Shown here one piece after another: positions 1-7,626 of a stretch of DNA of 11,752 bases. The stretch comes from WJMT01 sp964456985 (GTDB lineage Bacteria; Acidobacteriota; Aminicenantia; Aminicenantales; Aminicenantaceae). The notes beneath the pieces were generated by a model. It saw nothing but the letters and a program-made list of their open reading frames with translations, had not been told where the DNA came from and made no database searches. The position numbers and the translations under genes were made by a program. The stretch lies in NCBI GenBank assembly GCA_964456985.1, contig CAYWDH010000068.1, forward strand, positions 1 to 11,752. Reading direction: 5' to 3'. Positions within the stretch are counted from its first letter, which is position 1. Each line of letters begins with the position of its first letter.

Positions 1-2
1 CG

Positions 3-107
3 GGGGGAGTTACGCAGGAGCCGAGAAAAATGAAGGAGAATGGCGTTAAAAATCTGAAGGGAGCACAGGCCATATCTGAATTTCATATCAGCCGGCCTGC
101 AAGGTAA
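3..107 (+). CDS. possible C-terminal end of an upstream gene (partial)
   Basis: One forward frame is open from the window edge to a TAA at 105-107, giving about 34 residues and ending in SEFHISRPAR. It has no recognisable motif. An AT-rich hairpin follows the stop directly, as it might at the end of a transcript. Thirty-four open codons can occur by chance, and the other two forward frames close early (TGA at 31, TAA at 47). This could be a real gene tail or noise; I do not recognise it. Confidence 0.25.
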   Translation, partial: GGVTQEPRKMKENGVKNLKGAQAISEFHISRPAR

Positions 108-131
108 AAAAATGATCATTGCCATTTTTTT
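106..131 (+). terminator. AT-rich hairpin, possible weak terminator
   Basis: AAAAAAATG at 106-114 pairs with CATTTTTTT at 123-131 around an 8-base loop, a 9-bp perfect stem with only one G-C pair. The T run could act as a terminator tail for a gene ending at 107, but the low GC makes it weak. It overlaps the dispersed repeat, so it may simply be part of that element. Confidence 0.3.
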
Positions 132-150
132 ATGAATAGGTCAGGTTAAT
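117..150 (+). repeat. dispersed repeat, copy A (upstream of recJ)
   Basis: This stretch of about 33 bases matches the minus strand of 11581-11614 with two or three substitutions and one single-base indel. Shared blocks include GCCATTTTT and TATGAATAGGTCAGG followed by a TAA. Weaker similarity continues upstream for about 20 bases, to CCTG near 96-99. The two copies lie near opposite ends of the window in inverted orientation, each upstream of a gene (recJ and the cupin). They sit at different distances from the start codons (about 48 and 8 bases), so a shared ribosome-binding role is unlikely. A small intergenic repeat family is the simplest reading. Confidence 0.7.
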
Positions 151-155
151 AATCT

Positions 156-184
156 TTGGAGTTTGAGCGCTAACTGTGTTAAAT
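156..184 (+). promoter_or_regulatory. candidate sigma-70 promoter for recJ
   Basis: TTGGAG at 156-161 and TTAAAT at 179-184 are separated by exactly 17 bases. The matches to TTGACA and TATAAT are modest. The predicted start of transcription would fall about 3 bases before the recJ ATG, giving an almost leaderless message. That fits the absence of a Shine-Dalgarno sequence there. Confidence 0.3.
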
Positions 185-193
185 TGAAATTTA

Positions 194-1894
194 ATGGATG
201 AGAACATATGGCTGCTGCCCGAACCTGATAAAAGAGTTTCCCTTCTGGCTTCAGAACTGGGATTCTCCTTAGGAACAGCTCAGATTCTTTTTAATAGGGG
301 GATCACAACAAAAACTGAGGCCAAAAAATTTCTCTTTTCCGATCTCAGCGATTTGAATGATCCTTATCAAATGGATGGAATGGAGGAAGCTGTCTCCAGG
401 ATTGAAAAAGCATTAAAGGATAAGGAGAAAATGCTTGTTTTCGGGGACTATGATGTGGATGGGATTCTTTCTGTTGTGGTTTTTATGAAAGCGATTGAGT
501 CTTTAGGAGGCCGTATCGGATACTTTATACCAGATAGGTTAGAGGACGGATACGGGATTAAAGACAAGCATATGAAGATGTTGCTGGAACGAAGAGTCCA
601 ATTAATGGTCAGTGTGGACTGCGGTATAAAAGCCGTTGGTTTTACAGAGAAAGCAAGAGCTCATGGTGTGGATGTGATCATTACAGATCATCATCAGCCG
701 GGACCGGATATCCCTAAAGCAGTGGCTGTTCTCAACCCTGCCATGAGCCATTCTTCCTATCCTGATAAGGACCTAGCAGGTATAGGCGTGATTTTTAAAC
801 TGATCCAGGCGCTTATGGAAAGAAGAAACAAAGGCTCTCTTCTCTCTCATTACCTGAAGCTCGTTTCGATTGGCACTATTGCTGATGTGGCTAAATTAAG
901 AGGTGAAAACAGGCTTTTCGTCAGGTATGGTCTTGAAGGCTTGAGGGACGTATCCAATGCGGGCCTGAAGAATCTGTTGTCCATATGCGGGATTGAGTAC
1001 CGAGACGTAACTGCAGGGGATGTGGGATTTAGGATCGCTCCAAGGCTCAATGCGGCAGGAAGGTTAGGCAAGGTGGACCTTTCCGTGGACCTCTTTCGGG
1101 TCAGGGATAAAAAAGAAAGTGAAAACATAGCTCTGCGTCTGAATAAATTGAACTCACTAAGGCAGAAAGCTGAGATAAACATATTCAACCAGGCAGTAGA
1201 AAAAATAGAAAAGAACAAGCTGGAGAAAAAATACAAACTGCTCATTCTTGGAAGCAAGGAGTGGCATAGAGGGGTCATAGGCATTGTCGCCTCCAGGTTA
1301 AAAGATATATACCACAGGCCTGTACTGCTGTTTTCCTATGAAAACGGGAAAGCGTTTGGTTCAGGGAGAAGCATTAAAGAATTTTCTCTGATTAACTGCC
1401 TGAGGAACACCAGTCATCTTTGTACGAGTTACGGAGGGCATCCCCTAGCTGTCGGATGCGAGATACAGCAAAACCATTTTGATGATTTTAGAAAGCAAAT
1501 AAACGATTATGCCAGTTCAGAAATCAATGATACAGATCTGAAAAGAAAAATCAAAATAGACATGAAAATTGATTTTAGAGGAATAACGAATTCTTTCTTA
1601 AAGGAGATCGACCTGATCAAGCCCTATGGAGCCGGAAATCCCAAGCCCGTGTTTTTATCGGAAAAAGTGAGTATAGCTTCCAGGCCGCAGGTTCTCAAAG
1701 GAAAGCACGGCAAGTTCATGGTAAAAAAAGGCGAAAGGATTTTTGAAGCTATGGGTTGGGGGAGAAAGGACTGGGTCGAGGGTGTTGAACGAGGGGATCG
1801 GGCAGATATTGTTTACTCTTTAAGCAGCAATGAGTATCTAGGAAAAAAGCGTTTGAATTTCGTTCTGCATGATATAAGGTCAGAAAAAAGATGA
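194..1894 (+). CDS. recJ: single-stranded-DNA-specific exonuclease RecJ
   Basis: RecJ is a cytoplasmic 5'-3' single-strand DNA exonuclease used in RecF-pathway recombination, mismatch repair and base-excision repair. The 566-residue length is normal. The DHH phosphoesterase motifs are present in order: GDYDVDG at residues 84-90, VDCG at 141-144, TDHH at 164-167 and SIGTIADV at 225-232, supplying the aspartates and histidines that bind the metal ions. RIAPRLNAAGRL follows at 280-291. The DHHA1 nucleic-acid-binding region carries GGHPLAVG at 414-421, and PYGAGNPKPVF marks the start of the C-terminal OB-like domain. The ATG is fixed by an in-frame TGA at 185-187. No Shine-Dalgarno sequence is visible. 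Fifty-nine bases separate it from the lpt genes, so it may be transcribed with them or separately. Confidence 0.96.
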   Translation: MDENIWLLPEPDKRVSLLASELGFSLGTAQILFNRGITTKTEAKKFLFSDLSDLNDPYQMDGMEEAVSRIEKALKDKEKMLVFGDYDVDGILSVVVFMKAIESLGGRIGYFIPDRLEDGYGIKDKHMKMLLERRVQLMVSVDCGIKAVGFTEKARAHGVDVIITDHHQPGPDIPKAVAVLNPAMSHSSYPDKDLAGIGVIFKLIQALMERRNKGSLLSHYLKLVSIGTIADVAKLRGENRLFVRYGLEGLRDVSNAGLKNLLSICGIEYRDVTAGDVGFRIAPRLNAAGRLGKVDLSVDLFRVRDKKESENIALRLNKLNSLRQKAEINIFNQAVEKIEKNKLEKKYKLLILGSKEWHRGVIGIVASRLKDIYHRPVLLFSYENGKAFGSGRSIKEFSLINCLRNTSHLCTSYGGHPLAVGCEIQQNHFDDFRKQINDYASSEINDTDLKRKIKIDMKIDFRGITNSFLKEIDLIKPYGAGNPKPVFLSEKVSIASRPQVLKGKHGKFMVKKGERIFEAMGWGRKDWVEGVERGDRADIVYSLSSNEYLGKKRLNFVLHDIRSEKR

Positions 1895-1932
1895 ATTATG
1901 CTGTCTTATCTTTATGATATAGAAAATTGCTT

Positions 1933-1938
1933 TATAAT
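1933..1938 (+). promoter_or_regulatory. candidate -10 box upstream of the lpt-rpoN run
   Basis: A perfect TATAAT lies 15 bases before the ATG of the LptC/LptA gene, in the 59-base gap after recJ. No good -35 box sits at 16-18 bases (CTTTAT or TCTTTA only). If used, the 5' leader would be only about 9 bases, and no strong Shine-Dalgarno sequence is present (only GGA at 1945-1947). Confidence 0.35.
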
Positions 1939-1953
1939 AGACATGGATAACAT

Positions 1954-3828
1954 ATGCTAAAAAAAACAAAAACAAAGAAGATCAGATCCGCCTTAGTGTT
2001 CAAGCGTCTGACTTTATTGTTGCTTGTAATGGTTATCGTCGTTATTGGAGTAGATATTATTTCCAGGTCCGGGCAAAAGGCAAATGTTTCCCTGTCCGAT
2101 GAGGAATTGAAGGAACAGAAAGTCGAACAGAGGGAAGACGTCCTTTATTTAGAGGATGAAAAGGGAAGGCCTGTGCTTGAGTCAAAAGCCGATCGTCAGT
2201 ATCTAGGTGAGGACGGATTTTACCACCTTGAAGGAGATGTATGGATAAGATTTTTAAAGCGCGCTGAAGGCGAAGATGTTGTTTTCAGAGGAAATGAGAT
2301 CCTCCATGATAGAGAAGGAAGCCGCTTTGTTCTCAAAGAAAATGCTGTCATACAGTTTAAGGACCTTTTGATTGAATCTTCTTACCTTGAGTATAAGAGC
2401 AAAGAGCGGGTGATGACTACGGACAAAGGGGTGTCTTTTTCTTCCGATAGGATCAAAGGGCGAGGGCAGAACATGATCTGCTGGGAAAGAGAAAAGGAAA
2501 TTAAGATTCAGGATAATGTGGATCTGGAATTGATTCAGGATGATGAGGGTTCTAAGGTCATTCATGTCAGTGGAGATGAGCTGTTTTATACTCAGAAATG
2601 GGGGAACGGTTATATGGATGGTCATGTAAAGGTTAAGGCAGGACAAAACTCTATCAATACGGAAAGGATGGAGTTTTATCTTCCACCTGATAGGGACTTT
2701 TTAAGATCCATGAACTTAAAGGGAAGTGTCAGAGGAGACCTTTTTTTGGAATCCTCATCCAAAGACGGACCTAAGGTTCAGGAGTACAAAGCCGAGGCCG
2801 AGGGAGTGTTTATCAGATTTTTCAAATCCCTTGACATCCCGCAGAGCATTGCGGCTAGAGGCAACTGCTTGATTGAGGCGGTCAAAGAAGGAATGGGTTT
2901 CCGTCGGATCCGGTCAGACAGGTTTGCCGTTGGTTTCAGCAGAGATGGGGAAATGAAGGAGTTTTCAGGCGCTGATAATGTTATAGTTGAGGAAAACGAG
3001 GGAGATGACATAAGATTGATCAAAGGGCATGAGTTTTCACTTGATAGTCAAGAGGAGACACTGACCGTTTTTGGCTGGAAGACCCAAAGGGCAGAAGTTT
3101 CTTCAGGAGAGTATGAGATCTCTGCTGACGAGATATCCAGCGGTTTGGACGAAAGCAGTCTTGAAGCAAAAGGAGAAATAACAGGAGTGTTTCTCCCCTC
3201 TGAAAACAGCAAAGTAAGCATCGGAATCTTTTCCAGCTCTCAGCCTGTGTTCATTTCATCTGATACAATGAGATATTTGACTGAACAAGACCGTTTTATA
3301 TTTAAAGGAAAAGTGAAACTATGGCAGGAACAGGAAATGCTGAACACGGAGGAGCTTATCATAGGAAAAGAAGGCGGGGAATTAACGGCTGTAAAGGGCG
3401 TTCAAACAATCTTTGGTTTTGAAAACAGTAAAGGAGAGAAAAAAAACATTAAAATCACCTCGAATGTTATGGAGTTTAATCCTCAAGACAATAAAATTTC
3501 CTACATGCAGGAATGTTCTTTGGATACAGAAAAGATCCTTCTGAATGCAGAATCCATATCCATACTCATGAAAGAGGGTGAAAATGAGTTAGAAGTAATC
3601 ACTGCAAAGGATACGGTGACAGTTAAAACAGGAGAGTATGAAGCCAGAGGAGAGAAAGCTGTTTACACTCTGGAAGACGAAAAGATGGTCCTGACGGGAA
3701 AGCCGATTCTTATAGAAGAAAACGGAGGAAGGACGAATGGAGACAAATTGACTTTTATTATGGCCGATGATAGAATCATCGTCGAAAACAGAGGAGACCA
3801 AAGATCAGTAACTGTGATAAAGAAGTGA
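1954..3828 (+). CDS. LptC/LptA (OstA)-type fused LPS export bridge protein
   Basis: Predicted periplasmic bridge of the lipopolysaccharide transporter, anchored in the inner membrane. A basic N-terminus is followed by one hydrophobic segment (about residues 18-36) and no clear signal-peptidase site, as in LptC. Residues about 60-195 have the LptC-like pattern of short beta strands. OstA/LptA-like units then recur: DELFY...MDGHVKV from 208, DTMRYL...FKGKVKL from 437, and EKAVYTL...LTGKPILI from 567. At 624 residues it is roughly three times an E. coli LptC or LptA (each about 190). No separate lptA lies between it and lptB, so it probably does both jobs in one chain. The ATG is fixed by an in-frame TAA at 1948-1950. 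lptB starts 3 bases after the stop. Family assignment is good; the exact number of domains is my estimate. Confidence 0.8.
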   Translation: MLKKTKTKKIRSALVFKRLTLLLLVMVIVVIGVDIISRSGQKANVSLSDEELKEQKVEQREDVLYLEDEKGRPVLESKADRQYLGEDGFYHLEGDVWIRFLKRAEGEDVVFRGNEILHDREGSRFVLKENAVIQFKDLLIESSYLEYKSKERVMTTDKGVSFSSDRIKGRGQNMICWEREKEIKIQDNVDLELIQDDEGSKVIHVSGDELFYTQKWGNGYMDGHVKVKAGQNSINTERMEFYLPPDRDFLRSMNLKGSVRGDLFLESSSKDGPKVQEYKAEAEGVFIRFFKSLDIPQSIAARGNCLIEAVKEGMGFRRIRSDRFAVGFSRDGEMKEFSGADNVIVEENEGDDIRLIKGHEFSLDSQEETLTVFGWKTQRAEVSSGEYEISADEISSGLDESSLEAKGEITGVFLPSENSKVSIGIFSSSQPVFISSDTMRYLTEQDRFIFKGKVKLWQEQEMLNTEELIIGKEGGELTAVKGVQTIFGFENSKGEKKNIKITSNVMEFNPQDNKISYMQECSLDTEKILLNAESISILMKEGENELEVITAKDTVTVKTGEYEARGEKAVYTLEDEKMVLTGKPILIEENGGRTNGDKLTFIMADDRIIVENRGDQRSVTVIKK

Positions 3829-3831
3829 ACG

Positions 3832-4560
3832 ATGGATACTTACTTAGAAGCGAGAGGACTGGTAAAAAGCTATCGAAAAAAGAAAGTCGTGCATAATGTT
3901 TCTATAAAAGTCCGTAGGGGTGAGATTGTCGGTCTTCTGGGGCCAAATGGTGCAGGAAAAACAACCACCTTTGGATTGATTCTCGGCCATATTCCTCAGG
4001 ATGCCGGTAAGATCTACTTGGATGGGGAAGATATAACCGATTTTCCTATGTATCTAAGAGCGCGGAAGGGATTGTGCCTTCTTCCCCAGGAACCATCCTC
4101 TTTCAGAAAGTTAAGCGTTGGAGATAATCTTTTAGCCGTGAATGAGATCTTGTCTGATTCTTCTCTTCTAAACGAATCAGATGTGATCAGCATATTGAAC
4201 GAATTCGGATTGGGGAGTCTTTTGGAAGAAAAAGCCATAACCCTATCCGGAGGAGAAAGGAGAAGGCTTGAAATTGCAAGGGCTCTGACTACCAATCCGG
4301 ATTATATCCTTCTGGATGAACCTTTTACAGGAATAGACCCTTTAGCTATTTTTGACCTGCAGAAAATCATCTTTTCACTCAAAGAGAGAGGAATCGGCCT
4401 GTTGGTTACGGATCACTGTGTCAGGGAAACTCTAAAAATTACAGACCGGGCTTATATTATGGACAAAGGAAAGATATTGATCAAAGGGACTCCTGAAGAG
4501 GTGGTTCACTCAAAACTAGTAAAATCATCTTATTTGGGGGAAGAGTTCAGACTGGAATGA
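3832..4560 (+). CDS. lptB: LPS export ABC transporter ATPase LptB
   Basis: ATPase that powers extraction of LPS from the inner membrane by the LptB2FG complex. All ABC motifs are present in 242 residues, the usual length: Walker A GPNGAGKTT at 37-45, Q-loop glutamine at 86, signature LSGGE at 138-142 followed by the LptB-typical RRRLEIARAL, Walker B ILLDE at 159-163 with Glu163, and H-loop His195. The C-terminal YLGEEFRL is an LptB hallmark that separates it from branched-chain amino-acid ATPases. The H-loop reads TDHCVRET where E. coli LptB has TDHNVRET. The membrane partners LptF and LptG are not in this window. It starts 3 bases after the preceding stop, so translation is probably coupled. 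Confidence 0.96.
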   Translation: MDTYLEARGLVKSYRKKKVVHNVSIKVRRGEIVGLLGPNGAGKTTTFGLILGHIPQDAGKIYLDGEDITDFPMYLRARKGLCLLPQEPSSFRKLSVGDNLLAVNEILSDSSLLNESDVISILNEFGLGSLLEEKAITLSGGERRRLEIARALTTNPDYILLDEPFTGIDPLAIFDLQKIIFSLKERGIGLLVTDHCVRETLKITDRAYIMDKGKILIKGTPEEVVHSKLVKSSYLGEEFRLE

Positions 4561-4589
4561 TTTCTGGAGTTCAAAATTAAGGAAAAAAT

Positions 4590-6032
4590 ATGGCTTTGAA
4601 ACAGCAGTTACATCAAAAGCAGGTTCAAAAAATAGTCCTTGCCCCTGCTTTGCAGCAGGCCATTAAGCTTCTTCCACTGACAAATCTGGAGATCATTGAG
4701 GTTATAGATGCAGAACTAAGCGAAAATCCTTTGCTTGAGATAAAAGAAGAGACACAGAAAGAAGACCGGGAAGACCAGAAAAATAAAGAGCAGGAACCAG
4801 TCTCAGAGGAAAAGGGCGATTCTTTGGAGGAAGGAGATGACAAGGAATTTGAAGCTATGTATGAGCAGTACTTTGACAACAGGTTCAATTCCTTTTCTAT
4901 GGAGAAAAAAGAATCCCCTGGTTATGAAAATTTTGTTACAAAGGCTCCTTCTCTCTGGGAACGTCTCGACTGGCAGGCCAATATGACCTTTTTTTCAAAA
5001 AGGGAAAAGGAAATAGCTCAATATATCATAGGAAACATAGATGAAGACGGGTATTTGGCGACCTCTTTGCAGGATATTTCAAAATCTGTTGAAGCTCCTT
5101 TGGATAAGATCGAGCAGGTGAGAAAGAAAATAATGAGCTTTGACCCTGTTGGAGTGGGGAGCCTTTCTCTCAAAGAGGCGCTTTTGGCTCAATTGGATTA
5201 TCTGGAAATTGAAAATAAAAATCTCAGAGATATCATTGAAAATCATCTTGACCTTTTGGAAGAATCCCGTTATGAAGAAGTATCCAAAAATTGTGGTATT
5301 TCTCTCTCTGAAGTAAGAGAGATCATTGAAGAAATCAAGAGATTAAATCCTAAGCCTGGAAGAAAATATACTCAGGAAAAAACGGATTACATTATACCCG
5401 ATATTATTGTTGAAAAGGCGGATGACAGGTACGCTATAAAAGTTAACAATGAGGGGCTTCCAAACCTTAGGATAAATAAATTTTATAGAAAACTTATTGC
5501 TCGCGCGTCAAAGGACAACCCTGAAGCTTATGAGTTCTTAAAGTCTAAATTGAAAAAGGCCTTCTGGTTCTTACGGAGTCTTGACCAGAGAAACAACACC
5601 ATTCATAAAGTGGCAAATTTTATTTTAGAAAAGCAGAAGGATTTTATAGAAAAAGGACTGGATTATATAAAACCATTGACTTTGATTGAATTGGCCCAGG
5701 AGATCGGAGTGCATGAATCCACTGTTGGACGCGTTGTAGCAAACAAACATATAATGACACCTCGAGGAGTGTTTCCTTTGAAATATTTCTTTCATAAAGC
5801 CCTTTCCAGAGATTCAGGTGAAGAGGTTTCCACCTTGAGGATAAAGGAGAAGATAAAAAAATTGGTGGAGAGCGAAGACAGAAAGAATCCATTGAGTGAT
5901 GTCGAAATAAGCGATGTCCTGGCAAAAGAGAGTTTTAATATAGCACGGCGAACAGTGGCAAAATACAGGAAACAATTAAAAATTCCGCCCTCTCATATTA
6001 GAAAGAGAAAATATTTGATGGAGGAGTCATGA
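4590..6032 (+). CDS. rpoN: RNA polymerase sigma-54 factor RpoN
   Basis: Alternative sigma factor that recognises -24/-12 promoters and needs an enhancer-binding ATPase to open DNA. The 480 residues show the standard three regions. Residues 1-50 are the glutamine- and leucine-rich activator-responsive part (LAPALQQAIKLLPLTNLEI). Residues 51-100 are a very acidic linker. Residues about 115-300 form the core-binding domain, with DEDGYL at 151-156 and DPVGVG at 185-190. A helix-turn-helix lies at about 364-385 (LTLIELAQEIGVHESTVGRV), and the RpoN box ARRTVAKYR is intact at 452-460. AAGGA sits 8 bases before the ATG. The stop overlaps the start of hpf by four bases. No sigma-54-type promoter was found by eye in the gaps of this window. 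Confidence 0.97.
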   Translation: MALKQQLHQKQVQKIVLAPALQQAIKLLPLTNLEIIEVIDAELSENPLLEIKEETQKEDREDQKNKEQEPVSEEKGDSLEEGDDKEFEAMYEQYFDNRFNSFSMEKKESPGYENFVTKAPSLWERLDWQANMTFFSKREKEIAQYIIGNIDEDGYLATSLQDISKSVEAPLDKIEQVRKKIMSFDPVGVGSLSLKEALLAQLDYLEIENKNLRDIIENHLDLLEESRYEEVSKNCGISLSEVREIIEEIKRLNPKPGRKYTQEKTDYIIPDIIVEKADDRYAIKVNNEGLPNLRINKFYRKLIARASKDNPEAYEFLKSKLKKAFWFLRSLDQRNNTIHKVANFILEKQKDFIEKGLDYIKPLTLIELAQEIGVHESTVGRVVANKHIMTPRGVFPLKYFFHKALSRDSGEEVSTLRIKEKIKKLVESEDRKNPLSDVEISDVLAKESFNIARRTVAKYRKQLKIPPSHIRKRKYLMEES

Positions 6033-6556
6033 TAAACATTAATTATACGGGCAGACAGACAAACATTACCGCTGAAATAAGAGAGTTTTGTAAAAAGAGG
6101 ATTAAAAGTACGGAGAAGTTGATCAGTTCACCAGCAGAGGTGGATATTATATTGTCAGTAGAAAAATACCGCCATAAAGTGGAGATCAATATTTCTTCAA
6201 AAGGCTTCAATTTAAATGCCGCTGAGGAGACCAGGGATATGATTTCTTCACTGGGACTTGCTTTTGATAATATTGAGAGGCAGATAAAAAAAGAAAAAGA
6301 TAAAATGAGACACCGAAAAAGGAGAATAAAGAAAGAATCCGAAACCTTTGTGGCTGAGGGAGAATTGGAGAATAAAGGCAGGAGGATTATAAAAGATGAT
6401 GATTACACATTAAAACCAATGTCAATAGACGAAGCAGCCCTGTTGTTTGACTCAAAAAAGAGAGATGTCTTTGTCTTCAGGACCCTTGAGGAACAAAATT
6501 GGGCGGTCTTATATAAAAGGAAAGATGGAAATCTTGGTCTGATCGAACTTGAATGA
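6029..6556 (+). CDS. hpf: long-form ribosome hibernation promoting factor HPF
   Basis: Binds idle 30S subunits and drives ribosome dimerisation in slow growth. The N-terminal S30AE/YfiA-type domain covers about residues 1-95. A highly charged linker follows (about 86-125, with KMRHRKRRIKKE). The C-terminal dimerisation domain (about 118-175) carries the hallmark KPMSIDEAALLF at 129-140, then DVFVFR and YKRKDGNLGLIE. At 175 residues it is the long form, not the short HPF of about 95 residues found next to rpoN in enterobacteria. A strong GGAGGAG lies just before the ATG, and the ATGA overlap with the rpoN stop shows coupled translation. Placement between rpoN and ptsN is a widely conserved order. 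Confidence 0.95.
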   Translation: MININYTGRQTNITAEIREFCKKRIKSTEKLISSPAEVDIILSVEKYRHKVEINISSKGFNLNAAEETRDMISSLGLAFDNIERQIKKEKDKMRHRKRRIKKESETFVAEGELENKGRRIIKDDDYTLKPMSIDEAALLFDSKKRDVFVFRTLEEQNWAVLYKRKDGNLGLIELE

Positions 6557-6571
6557 AATAGAGAGATAAAA

Positions 6572-7048
6572 TTGAAAGTAAGCAATTTAATAACAAACAA
6601 TATGGTCATTTTGGATTTGGAAAGCAATGATCGTAACGGAGTCATAAGGGAAGTGGTCTCTTTTTTAAAGGAGAGAAAGAAGGAAATAAAAGAGAAAGAC
6701 CTTTATGAACGGCTGATACAAAGAGAGGAGCTCGGAAGCACTGCTATCGGCGAGGGATTTGCCATTCCGCACTGCAAGATAAAATCTGCAAAAGATTTAA
6801 CCGTACTTCTTGGAATCTCCAGGAAGGGAGTTGATTTCCATTCTCAGGATAACAAGCCATCATTCATATTTTTTCTGGTTGTTTCATCCCCGGACAATCC
6901 GAGTGTCAATTTACAAGCTTTAGCAGCTATTGCCCATCTTATACGTAAGTCAAAAAATCTTATCAAAAAGATAATTAATGCTAAAAATATAAGTGAGGTT
7001 TTAACGGTTATCCAGGATGAAGAGGATCATATAGATGAGGAAGGCTGA
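6572..7048 (+). CDS. ptsN: PTS nitrogen-type IIA component (IIANtr)
   Basis: Regulatory phosphocarrier of the nitrogen PTS branch; a mannitol/fructose-type IIA domain with no attached transporter. The 158 residues carry the active-site pattern EELGSTAIGEGFAIPHCK, with the phosphorylatable His67 (His73 in E. coli). FFLVVSSPDNPSVNLQALAAIAHL at about 94-117 is also typical, but the stretch is cited only for its SPDNP core. The start is TTG at 6572, preceded by GAGAG; the first ATG (residue 11) would cut into the conserved fold. It begins 15 bases after hpf, and its end overlaps hprK by 14 bases. Likely phosphate donors are the HPr and EI encoded downstream. Confidence 0.94.
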   Translation: MKVSNLITNNMVILDLESNDRNGVIREVVSFLKERKKEIKEKDLYERLIQREELGSTAIGEGFAIPHCKIKSAKDLTVLLGISRKGVDFHSQDNKPSFIFFLVVSSPDNPSVNLQALAAIAHLIRKSKNLIKKIINAKNISEVLTVIQDEEDHIDEEG

Positions 7049-7625
7049 TAAAAATTCTTCTGTCGAAGAAGAAGATTTGAACCAGAAAGTGATTTCAGGA
7101 GGGATGCTCCTGATAAACGGGCTAGGTGTCTTGATCAAGGGGGACAGTGGAATCGGAAAAAGCGAGAGCGCTTTAGAGTTGATATCAAGGGGATGGCGTT
7201 TTGTCTCTGATGATGTAACAAATATAAAGAAAATCTCGGATGACAAACTCATAGGGACCTCACCTTCTTTAAGCCGTTATTTTATGGAGATAAGAGGGCT
7301 TGGAATTATCAATATTAAACAGATTTTCGGATCCAAGGCCATCTGTAAACGCTCAAAGATAGATTTGGTTATAAACTTAAAAAACTGGGAGCAGGACAAA
7401 GAATATGACCGCCTTGGTCTGGAATCCCAGGAAAAACACGAACTGTTAGGAATCAAAATCCCTCAGATAATCATCCCGGTTGCTCCGGGGAGGAATATCG
7501 CTACTTTGATAGAAGTAGCCTGTAAAGTGCAGTTACTGAAAGAAAAAGGGTACCATGCCCCAAAGGAGATTATGTACAAACTGGAAAGGGACATCGCCTT
7601 AAAAGAAGGAAAAAGAGATAAATAA
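7035..7625 (+). CDS. hprK: HPr kinase/phosphorylase, single-domain form
   Basis: Phosphorylates HPr on Ser46 using ATP or pyrophosphate, and can reverse this in classical members. Walker A GDSGIGKS lies at residues 36-43, and the paired acidic residues Asp59-Asp60 follow in RGWRFVSDD. The family signature EIRGLGIINI is at 85-94, and PGRNIATLIEVA lies near the C-terminus. At 196 residues it lacks the N-terminal domain of classical enzymes (about 310 residues). This is not a start-site error: an in-frame TAG (7032-7034) directly precedes the ATG. The His normally 15 residues before the P-loop glycine (His140 of the Lactobacillus casei enzyme, from memory) is Ser21 here. AGAGGA gives a ribosome site inside the end of ptsN. 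Truncated forms are known in alphaproteobacteria; whether this one is active is unknown. Confidence 0.9.
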   Translation: MRKADKNSSVEEEDLNQKVISGGMLLINGLGVLIKGDSGIGKSESALELISRGWRFVSDDVTNIKKISDDKLIGTSPSLSRYFMEIRGLGIINIKQIFGSKAICKRSKIDLVINLKNWEQDKEYDRLGLESQEKHELLGIKIPQIIIPVAPGRNIATLIEVACKVQLLKEKGYHAPKEIMYKLERDIALKEGKRDK

Positions 7626-7626
7626 A

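Noticed and set aside
850..1284. 144-codon open frame on the minus strand inside recJ
   Set aside because: It lies wholly within a recJ region bearing conserved motifs, and its serine- and phenylalanine-rich translation has no family features.
1957..1976. Run of A's just after the lptC/A start as a programmed frameshift site
   Set aside because: The zero frame is intact through the membrane segment and whole protein, so no shift is needed; such runs are common in this AT-leaning sequence.
4561..4589. Possible separate promoter for rpoN in the lptB-rpoN gap
   Set aside because: The gap is only 29 bases and shows a ribosome site but no -35/-10 pair; co-transcription with lptB is simpler.
4625..4888. 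Serine-rich minus-strand frame in rpoN
   Set aside because: It is the antisense of the acidic glutamate/lysine linker of RpoN, which automatically yields Ser/Phe/Leu codons.
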